This document shows, in pieces, positions 1-4,889 of a stretch of DNA of 5,011 bases. The notes below the pieces were generated by a model that saw only the letters and a program-made list of their open reading frames with translations, ran no database searches and was not told the origin of the DNA. How positions within the stretch are numbered: position 1 is the first letter of the stretch; each line of letters begins with the position of its first letter. Source of the stretch: Roseiarcus sp963755075. Lineage in GTDB: Bacteria > Pseudomonadota > Alphaproteobacteria > Rhizobiales > Beijerinckiaceae. Where the stretch lies: positions 1 to 5,011 of the forward strand of contig CAVWKL010000182.1 of the NCBI GenBank assembly GCA_963755075.1, written 5' to 3'. A program made the position numbers and the translations under genes.

Positions 1-13
1 GTCCAGGCGCGTC

Positions 14-39
14 ACCGTAATTCGTAATTGACCGTAATT
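14..39. repeat. Three short CGTAATT repeats in an AT-rich patch
   Basis: CGTAATT occurs at 16-22, 23-29 and 33-39. The first two copies abut and the third follows after three bases; ACCGTAATT is repeated at 14-22 and 31-39. The patch is clearly richer in A+T than its surroundings and lies about 140 bp before the small gene at 176. Such a cluster could be a binding site for a regulator or part of a promoter, but no convincing -35/-10 pair could be aligned on either strand. The repeats are seen directly; any regulatory role is inference. Confidence 0.4.
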
Positions 40-175
40 GCGCCGCAACGTGACGCGCGCCAGAGGTTCCGCAGGAGCATGACACAGCCGCCCACGTTCC
101 GTGGCGTCGGGGAACCCGTCGCGCGTTTGGCCGGGCGTTTCGTGATAGGAGTTGCGCGGACTCCGGAGGAACGCC

Positions 176-394
176 ATGGGCCAAATGCAGTACCACGTCC
201 ATACGGTGCGCGATGATCCCGTGCGCCTTCGCGACGAACTTGGCGACATCAAAGCGGCTGGAGGCAGGGTGATCAGCATCATTTGGCAACCGGCGCGGCT
301 GGTGACGCCCGGGCCCGGCGAACCGCCTTACGAAGTGGCCTCGGGCTATGTCGTCGTGTCCGAATGCGAGGTCCCGGAAGTGGAGATAGGCTGA
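176..394 (+). CDS. Small conserved-looking hypothetical protein, 72 aa
   Basis: I do not recognise this family. The ATG at 176 is preferred over the in-frame TTG at 152 because an excellent Shine-Dalgarno GGAGGA (165-170) lies five bases before it. The product is soluble, with no signal peptide or membrane segment. Apparent elements in order: a strand (QYHVHTV, residues 5-11), a helix (PVRLRDELGDIKAAGG), a strand (RVISIIW), a Pro/Gly-rich loop (TPGPGEPP) and a strand (SGYVVVSE), ending in an acidic tail. This strand-helix-strand-strand order, with a helix capped by Gly-Gly before a hydrophobic strand, resembles small DUF4177-like proteins, but that comparison is only by eye. It has no close partner: the next gene begins 318 bases downstream. 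The ribosome binding site, the balanced composition and the regular hydrophobic pattern support a real gene. Confidence 0.65.
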   Translation: MGQMQYHVHTVRDDPVRLRDELGDIKAAGGRVISIIWQPARLVTPGPGEPPYEVASGYVVVSECEVPEVEIG

Positions 395-440
395 GAGCTG
401 CGTAAAGCCCCGCCGCCGCGCGCCTCAGGCCCTCGCCCTT

Positions 441-459
441 GCCGCCTCCGGCAGGCGGC
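441..459. terminator. GC-rich hairpin, possible weak terminator
   Basis: GCCGCC (441-446) pairs with GGCGGC (454-459) around the seven-base loop TCCGGCA, with two possible G-T wobble pairs extending the base. It lies about 47 bases after the stop codon of the 72-aa gene. No T-run follows on the + strand, so it does not meet the standard intrinsic terminator pattern. It may be a structured mRNA end or a member of a palindromic repeat family. Confidence 0.3.
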
Positions 460-580
460 GGTTGGAATCCGCGCGTCGAACTTGGCGCCGAAATCTGCTA
501 AGGGAATGGCGTTGCGCCTGGGGCTTGTCCCCCTATCGGCTTCCAAGGCAAACCCGTGGGGAGGACAGCTTGCGTCGACG

Positions 581-598
581 GCGTTCGTTTCGGAACGC
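581..598. promoter_or_regulatory. Inverted repeat upstream of the methyltransferase
   Basis: GCGTTC (581-586) and GAACGC (593-598) form a perfect 6-bp inverted repeat with a six-base spacer, about 115 bp before the TTG start at 713. GGAAC at 592-596 followed 18 bases later by GGTT (615-618) loosely recalls the alphaproteobacterial EcfG-type promoter (GGAAC, about 16-17 bases, CGTT). The spacing is slightly long and the second box is off by one base. This is a weak candidate only. Confidence 0.2.
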
Positions 599-712
599 GG
601 ACAGAGGCGGCCGCGGTTTGGTCGCCGGGACCCGATCAATCCGACGTCGAACGCCAACGAGAACTCGCATGAATCGACGGCCCCGCGATTGGCGCCATGA
701 CAGGGGGAGCCC

Positions 713-1735
713 TTGACCACGCCGGCACAACCCGCCCTCACGCCCGCGCGTTTGTTGCAGCTCTCTTGGGGCTTCGCCGTTCCCCTGATGGTCGAAGCGG
801 CCATCCGGCATCGGCTGTTCGACGTCCTGGAGCGCGGCCCGAGAACCGCCGCCGCGCTCGCCGCCGAGACGGCGACCTCCGAACGGGGCGTGCGCGCCGT
901 GCTGAATGCGCTGACCGGCGTTGAACTCCTGAGCAAGGACGCCGAGGGCCGCTATTCGCTCACCGCGGAGAGCGCGCTTTTCCTGGTCAGCGCCAAGCCT
1001 TCGTTCGTCGGGGGCGCATTCGAACACGCGGCCGCCCAGTTGATCCCGCGATGGCTGGCGCTGGGCGAGGTCGTGCGAACCGGCCAACCGGCCCCTCGTC
1101 TCGACGGCGACGCCAGCGCCGGGGCGCGCTTCCATGATTTCGTCGAACACATCTTCCCCAATAGCTATCCCGCGGCGCGGGCGCTGGCCGACGCCCTGGT
1201 CGCCGAGGCGGGGGACGCGCCGCTCAGCGTGCTCGATGTCGGGGCTGGCTCCGGCGTGTGGGGCATCGCGCTGGCGCAACGCTCCCCGCGCGTGCGGGTC
1301 ACCGCGGTCGACTGGCCCCAGGTGCTCGAGGCGACGCTGCGCGTGGCCGCGCGCTTTGGCGTCGGCGACCGGGTGGAGACGCGGGCCGGAGATTTCTTCG
1401 CGATCGATTTGGGCCGCGACTATCAGGTCGCGGTGCTCGGGCAGATTTTGCACAGCTTCGGCGAGCGCCGGAACCGCGCTTTGCTGGCGAAGGTTCATCA
1501 GGCGCTGGCCCCCGGCGGCACGCTCGTCATTGCCGAATTCCTGGTGGACGAAGCCCGCGCCACGCGGCTCAACGGGCTGATTTTCGCGGTCAACATGTTG
1601 GTGAATACGCAAGACGGCGACGCCTACAGCTTCTCCGAGATCGCCGGATGGCTGCAGGAGGCGGGCTTCGAAAACGTCCGGACGATGGAGGCGCCGGGCC
1701 CGGCGCCGTTGATCCTTGCGACCCGGGCGCGGTGA
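713..1735 (+). CDS. SAM-dependent methyltransferase, O-methyltransferase (Methyltransf_2) type
   Basis: A 340-aa cytosolic enzyme expected to transfer a methyl group from S-adenosylmethionine to a small molecule, usually a hydroxyl. Residues about 10-95 form the winged-helix dimerisation domain of this family (LFDVLERGPRTAAALAAE, then a helix and the strand pair LLSKDAEGRYSLT). The Rossmann domain follows: glycine motif VLDVGAGSG at 173-181, an acidic ribose-binding position in AVDWPQV (D200), GDFF at 226-229, and LHSFGE with H247 at the place of the usual catalytic His (HxWxDE in classical members). The C-terminal EAGFENVRT segment is also typical. The TTG start at 713 is chosen because AGGGGGAG (702-709) sits just before it and the dimerisation domain begins soon after. 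The gene lies 147 bp upstream of hpnO on the same strand, so a role in modifying hopanoid side chains is conceivable but unproven. The substrate cannot be read from the sequence; carotenoid, quinone-like or polyketide substrates are equally possible. Confidence 0.88.
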   Translation: MTTPAQPALTPARLLQLSWGFAVPLMVEAAIRHRLFDVLERGPRTAAALAAETATSERGVRAVLNALTGVELLSKDAEGRYSLTAESALFLVSAKPSFVGGAFEHAAAQLIPRWLALGEVVRTGQPAPRLDGDASAGARFHDFVEHIFPNSYPAARALADALVAEAGDAPLSVLDVGAGSGVWGIALAQRSPRVRVTAVDWPQVLEATLRVAARFGVGDRVETRAGDFFAIDLGRDYQVAVLGQILHSFGERRNRALLAKVHQALAPGGTLVIAEFLVDEARATRLNGLIFAVNMLVNTQDGDAYSFSEIAGWLQEAGFENVRTMEAPGPAPLILATRAR

Positions 1736-1765
1736 GACGCGCCTGCCCGCTCGCCAGCCAAGGGC

Positions 1766-1794
1766 CGAACGGCGAGGTTCGATCCCAAGCGAAC
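1766..1794. other. Two mutually exclusive small stems after the methyltransferase
   Basis: One GTTCG (1777-1781) can pair either with the upstream CGAAC (1766-1770, loop GGCGAG) or with the downstream CGAAC (1790-1794, eight-base loop). Both stems are only 5 bp and no T-run follows. They lie 31-59 bases beyond the methyltransferase stop. They might contribute to transcript end structure or attenuation, but five base pairs can arise by chance. Confidence 0.2.
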
Positions 1795-1816
1795 GCTGGA
1801 GCCTTTGCCCTCCCAT

Positions 1817-1845
1817 TTGCATATCGTCCGTCTCAGGACGATAGA
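1817..1845 (+). promoter_or_regulatory. Inverted repeat and possible promoter before hpnO
   Basis: TATCGTCC (1822-1829) and GGACGATA (1836-1843) form a perfect 8-bp inverted repeat with the six-base spacer GTCTCA, 40 bases before the hpnO ATG. TTGCAT (1817-1822) and GATAGA (1840-1845) are 17 bases apart and could be a poor sigma-70 promoter, in which case the repeat would fill the spacer and could be an operator. No T-run follows the repeat, so an intrinsic terminator is unlikely. The repeat is seen directly; the promoter and operator roles are inference, since each box matches consensus at only three positions. Confidence 0.35.
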
Positions 1846-1882
1846 GAGTGCGGTCACGCGGCTTTCTCCAGGGATTATCTCG

Positions 1883-3313
1883 ATGACGAACGTCGAGCCG
1901 AGATTGGAATTGGTTCCGTCGGATCCGCGCGGCGACATGCGCGCGCTTTTCCTGGCGAGCGAGGCCGACCGTTATGAGCTGCACGCCCGTCATATGAACA
2001 ATATGATGGTGCGCGTGTTGAAGACCATCGGGTTCGACGTTCGCTTCGTCAGCGGCAAAGGCGCCTATCTGCAGGATGCGTCCGGCGCGCGCTATCTCGA
2101 CCTCCTCAGCGGTTGGGGCGTGTTCGCGATCGGGCGAAACCATCCCCGCCTTGCGGCGGCGTTGCGGTCGGTGCTCGACAGCGAGTTGCCCAATCTCGTT
2201 CAGATGGACGTTTCGCCGTTGGCTGGGGTTCTCGCCCAGCGGCTGCTGAGCTACGCGCCTTGGCTGCAGAAGGTCTTTTTCAGCAATTCGGGTACGGAGG
2301 CTTTCGAGGCGGCGATCAAATTCGCCCGCGCCGCGACCGGCCGACCCGGAATCGCACATTGCGAAAATTCGTTCCATGGACTGACCTACGGATCGCTTTC
2401 CGCGGTCGGCGACGACATCTATCGCAAGGGCTTCGGTCCTTTGATCCCCGGCTTCGTCGAAATTCCCTTCAATGATCTGGCCGCGCTCGAACGCGCGCTC
2501 GCGAACCGCGACGTCGCCGCCTTCTGCGTCGAGCCCATCCAAGGCAAGGGCGTGAACATGCCCTCGCCCGACTATCTCCGATCGGCGCACGAACTTTGCA
2601 AGACATACGGCACGCTGTTCGTCGCCGACGAAATTCAGACCGGACTTGGGCGGACCGGCCGCTTCTTCGCCGTCGAGCATTGGGGCGTCGAGCCCGACAT
2701 GCTGCTCATCGCCAAGGGGCTCTCGGGCGGACATGTGCCGATCGGCGTGACGTTGCTGCAGAAACAGGTGTTCGCCAAGGTGTTCGACCGCATCGACAAA
2801 GCGGTGGTTCACGGATCGACCTTCGCCAAGAACGATATGGCGATGGCGGCGGGCATCGCGACCCTAGACGTGCTCAAGGACGAAAAGCTCGTGGAAAACG
2901 CCGCGGCGCAAGGCCAAAGGCTGATGATGAGCCTCGAAGCCATGAAGCAGCGCTACGAGCTGGTCAAGGACGTGCGCGGAAAAGGCCTGATGATCGGCGT
3001 CGAGCTCGGCGAGCCGCAATCCCTCAAGCTGAGGGCGTCGTGGGCGCTTCTCGAAACGATGAACAAGGGCCTTTTCTGCCAGCTCGTCACGATTCCGCTC
3101 TTCCGCGACCACAAGATCCTGGTGCAGGTGGCCGGGCACGCCAATCGAACGATCAAATTGCTGCCGACGCTGGGAATCGATTCGGAAGATTGCCGGTGGA
3201 TCGAGACCTCCTTCGACGCGACGATCGCCGCCTGCCACAACGTCGCCAGCCCGATCTGGTCGCTCGGCAAGACGCTGATCGAAGGCGCGCGGTCCGCCGC
3301 CCGGGTGGGCTAG
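1883..3313 (+). CDS. hpnO: HpnO, class III aminotransferase for aminobacteriohopanetriol
   Basis: A 476-aa PLP-dependent enzyme. HpnO is known to install the terminal amino group of aminobacteriohopanetriol, acting on the ribosylhopane-derived side chain. Fold type I landmarks are all present: SNSGTEA (134-140, PLP phosphate site), SFHG (163-166, aromatic stacking on the cofactor), DEIQTGLGRTG with D249 binding the pyridine nitrogen, the Schiff-base lysine K278 in LIAKGLSGG, and HGST (310-313). The N-terminal run DRYELHARHMNNMMVRVLKT and the LDLLSGWGVFAIGRNHP and LPNLVQMDVSPLAG segments are the features by which I recognise HpnO rather than a general ornithine or GABA aminotransferase. The ATG at 1883 is chosen over the in-frame TTG at 1805 because AGGGA (1870-1874) is well placed and the extra 26 residues do not look like family sequence. 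It is convergent with hpnG and shares its terminal bases. All key residues are intact, so it should be active. Confidence 0.9.
   Translation: MTNVEPRLELVPSDPRGDMRALFLASEADRYELHARHMNNMMVRVLKTIGFDVRFVSGKGAYLQDASGARYLDLLSGWGVFAIGRNHPRLAAALRSVLDSELPNLVQMDVSPLAGVLAQRLLSYAPWLQKVFFSNSGTEAFEAAIKFARAATGRPGIAHCENSFHGLTYGSLSAVGDDIYRKGFGPLIPGFVEIPFNDLAALERALANRDVAAFCVEPIQGKGVNMPSPDYLRSAHELCKTYGTLFVADEIQTGLGRTGRFFAVEHWGVEPDMLLIAKGLSGGHVPIGVTLLQKQVFAKVFDRIDKAVVHGSTFAKNDMAMAAGIATLDVLKDEKLVENAAAQGQRLMMSLEAMKQRYELVKDVRGKGLMIGVELGEPQSLKLRASWALLETMNKGLFCQLVTIPLFRDHKILVQVAGHANRTIKLLPTLGIDSEDCRWIETSFDATIAACHNVASPIWSLGKTLIEGARSAARVG
3310..3313. other. CTAG palindrome supplying both convergent stop codons
   Basis: The four bases CTAG contain TAG on each strand: the + strand TAG (3311-3313) ends hpnO and the - strand TAG (3312-3310) ends hpnG. 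The genes therefore overlap by four bases with no space for a separate terminator. No strong hairpin with a T-run is visible on either side, so each transcript probably runs into the opposing gene. Confidence 0.9.
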
Positions 3314-4041
3314 GCCGGCGCCAGCTCGGCGCGCTTGCGATCCGCGTCCGCCGAACTCCCCGGCGCGTTGGCCAATGGCGTCGGGTACAACGCCAGCCCA
3401 AAGTGGGGGCCAAGCTGTCGGCGGCCTCTGAACAGCGCGCTGAAGGCGATCATGGCGTCACTCGAGACGCGAAACAGCGACGGAAGTTGGGAAGGCTTCC
3501 TGAGCAGTGAATGCAAGACCGCGGCGATGGCGACCGTCCCGTCGGGTTGAAGGCCCAGTCGCGCGGCGGGAGGGATTTCGCGGTGCATCGGATCGGCGAT
3601 GACCCGCACGGCGGCGAAGGGAACGCCGAGTTCTTCGGCGAGCGCGGCGGCTTGATAGGATTCCATGTCGACGGCTATGGCGCCGGTATTCAGGTGGAGC
3701 CGACGCTTGTTCATCGGGTGAAGCACCGGAGCCGCAACGGTCGCGATGTCGCCCAACGCCGCGCCGGGGAGGCGTTGGGCAAGGCGGCCCAACCACTCGA
3801 CGTCGGTTTCGATCGATCGATCGGCCGACGTCACTCTGGTCGCGACAACCCAATCGCCAGCCGCCAAATGCGCAGTGAGCGCGCCGGCAATGCCGAAACT
3901 GACGATCGCCGCTGCGCCGGAGAACACGGCTTTCTTGATGGCGTGCGCCTGAAGCCCGACATTTCCGCCGCAAGCGAACACTCTCACGCCCGACGCCGCT
4001 GCGATCCTGGCCTCTGCTTTCAGTCCCGTGACAACAATCAA
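3310..4041 (-). CDS. hpnG: HpnG, hopanoid-associated phosphorylase
   Basis: A 243-aa protein of the nucleoside phosphorylase (PNP/MTAN) superfamily. HpnG is known to act on adenosylhopane, removing adenine to give the ribosylhopane branch from which bacteriohopanetetrol and aminobacteriohopanetriol derive. Visible landmarks: MIVVTGLKAEARIAA at the N terminus, ACGGN (23-27), SFGIAGAL (48-55, glycine-rich core), AIAVDMES (121-128, the ribose/base site with the DMES signature) and VRVIADP (145-151, with D150 at the usual catalytic Asp position). The C-terminal FRGRRQLGPHFG segment is as I recall from hopanoid phosphorylases and is absent from ordinary MTAN. The TTG start at 4041 is chosen because GAGGGGG (4053-4047 on the minus strand) lies five bases upstream and the protein then begins at the first core strand. 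The reading frame stays open far upstream, but those residues are not HpnG-like. A good promoter lies just upstream. Confidence 0.9.
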   Translation of the reverse strand: MIVVTGLKAEARIAAASGVRVFACGGNVGLQAHAIKKAVFSGAAAIVSFGIAGALTAHLAAGDWVVATRVTSADRSIETDVEWLGRLAQRLPGAALGDIATVAAPVLHPMNKRRLHLNTGAIAVDMESYQAAALAEELGVPFAAVRVIADPMHREIPPAARLGLQPDGTVAIAAVLHSLLRKPSQLPSLFRVSSDAMIAFSALFRGRRQLGPHFGLALYPTPLANAPGSSADADRKRAELAPA

Positions 4042-4046
4042 ACCGG

Positions 4047-4053
4047 CCCCCTC
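4047..4053 (-). promoter_or_regulatory. Shine-Dalgarno deciding the TTG start of hpnG
   Basis: On the minus strand GAGGGGG lies five bases before TTG (4041-4039). No in-frame ATG or GTG occurs close by, and the N terminus that follows (IVVTGL) matches the first strand of the phosphorylase fold. This fixes the start against the much longer open frame. Confidence 0.75.
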
Positions 4054-4129
4054 ACTCGTCGCCCGGCCAATGACTGGCTCTACGTTCTGCTCAGGATCCG
4101 AGCGGTGCAACGGTAGGCGGTTATCCGAC

Positions 4130-4158
4130 GTTATACGGGGGGTTGGGAAAAATGCCAA
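4130..4158 (-). promoter_or_regulatory. Near-consensus sigma-70 promoter for hpnG
   Basis: On the minus strand TTGGCA (4158-4153) and TATAAC (4135-4130) are separated by exactly 17 bases. Each box matches the sigma-70 consensus at five of six positions. Transcription would begin near 4123 and leave a leader of roughly 80 bases before the hpnG TTG. It is the strongest promoter-like sequence I see in the window and implies that hpnG is transcribed independently of the transporter genes upstream. Confidence 0.7.
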
Positions 4159-4187
4159 TCGCTTCGGTCCTTGCGGCGGTCGCTGGC

Positions 4188-4218
4188 GATCTCCGGAATA
4201 TGACAATTCGGAGCGATC
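4188..4218 (-). terminator. Bulged hairpin after the MFS gene
   Basis: CTCCGGAAT (4191-4199) pairs with ATTCGGAG (4206-4213) with one bulged base around the loop ATGACA, and outer GATC sequences (4188-4191 and 4215-4218) may extend it. It begins 12 bases beyond the MFS stop codon. No T-run follows on the minus strand, so it is at best a weak terminator or an mRNA-stabilising structure. Confidence 0.3.
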
Positions 4219-4229
4219 GGGCTCGGCGG

Positions 4230-4889
4230 TCAGGAAGCCGGGATGGTCTGCACCTCGGCGGTCTCGGGCATCGCGACGGCAAATACTGTGGCCGCGGCGA
4301 GCGCGGCGCCGCCCAAGGCCAGAAACGCCGCCCCATAGCCGGCGCTCAGCGCGGCGAAGAGCGGGACGAGGAGGAAAACGGCGCGTTGTGAGAAAACGTA
4401 GCCGACCGCGCCGGCCGGCAAGGCGATGGCGACATTGCCGGCATGGTCGAAGGCCGAGTTCCGCCCCATGCGTCCGGCCAGTTGTCGACGCGCATAGAGG
4501 CCCAAGGTCAGAGCCGCGACCGCGGGACTGAAGACGTCGCCGACAACGGCCATCAGGCTGTTGGAGACCGCGACCGGCCAGAAGGTCGGCCAAACGAAGA
4601 TGACGGCGGCGGTCACCGCCAGAACGGCAAGCGCCAGGACGACGATTCCACGCTTCGCCCGGGTCTCGTCGATCGCCGCGCCGATCGGGGTCTGGACCGC
4701 GAGCCCGAGCAGACCGCCGAGCGTCGTCACCACGCCGACTTCGGACTGGCTCCAATGCTGCTGGGTAACCAGGAACACATTGAGATAAGGCCCGATCGCG
4801 CCGCGGACGTCGGCGAGCAGGAAGTTGATGGCGTCGAGCGAAAGCGGGTCGAAGCGCTTGCCGTTGATCGATGTCACAGCCACAGCCAC
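4230..4889 (-). CDS. MFS transporter, about half length, probable internal deletion
   Basis: A 219-aa inner-membrane protein of the major facilitator superfamily, whose usual members have 12 membrane segments and about 400 residues. The N-terminal half is well formed: a first segment around LDAINFLLADVRGAIGPYLNVFL (18-40), a second around 51-70 followed by the GAAIDETRAKR loop (70-80, motif A position), a third at 81-100, a fourth at 103-130, a fifth around 147-166 and a sixth starting near 170. The end, GYGAAFLALGG through VFAVAMPET (184-210), looks like the loop and last segment of a complete MFS protein, as though segments 7-11 were lost in frame. No remainder of the missing half occurs between here and hpnG. 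The start is uncertain: GTG at 4889, 4883 and 4877 all lie in a repeat. GTG at 4889 has a weak GGGA upstream; GTG at 4877 would give a GTGA overlap with the preceding gene. The substrate is unknown. Function as a half-size transporter is doubtful. Confidence 0.7.
   Translation of the reverse strand: MAVAVTSINGKRFDPLSLDAINFLLADVRGAIGPYLNVFLVTQQHWSQSEVGVVTTLGGLLGLAVQTPIGAAIDETRAKRGIVVLALAVLAVTAAVIFVWPTFWPVAVSNSLMAVVGDVFSPAVAALTLGLYARRQLAGRMGRNSAFDHAGNVAIALPAGAVGYVFSQRAVFLLVPLFAALSAGYGAAFLALGGAALAAATVFAVAMPETAEVQTIPAS

Larger units (their letters stand above)
395..712. other. 318-bp stretch without a convincing gene
   Basis: Reading frames here, on both strands, give Arg/Pro-rich translations without domain-like hydrophobic patterns and without good ribosome binding sites, so I call no gene. 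The stretch contains a GC-rich hairpin at 441-459, a small inverted repeat at 581-598 and a GGGG/CCCC mini-stem at 520-532. It presumably holds the end of the small gene's transcript and the promoter of the methyltransferase gene, but no clear sigma-70 promoter is visible. It could also be a remnant of a dispersed intergenic repeat, which only a genome self-comparison would show. Confidence 0.5.

Noticed and set aside
111..139. EcfG-type stress promoter (GGAAC at 111-115, CGTT at 136-139)
   Set aside because: The spacer is 20 bases, longer than the about 16-17 of the known promoters, and there is no other support.
346..936. A 196-codon minus-strand frame covering the gap before the methyltransferase
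   Set aside because: It overlaps the start of the real methyltransferase gene, lacks a ribosome binding site that I can support, and its Arg/Ser/Ala-rich translation shows no domain pattern.
1776..1786. A tRNA T-arm-like sequence (GGTTCGATCCC)
   Set aside because: Only two base pairs of the required five-pair stem can form and no acceptor, D or anticodon arms are found around it.
533..2812. A 759-codon open frame on the minus strand opposite the methyltransferase and hpnO
   Set aside because: It is antisense to two genes with clear family motifs. Long open antisense frames are expected where codon third positions are G/C-rich. Its translation is rich in Arg, Glu, His and Gly with no domain or membrane pattern.
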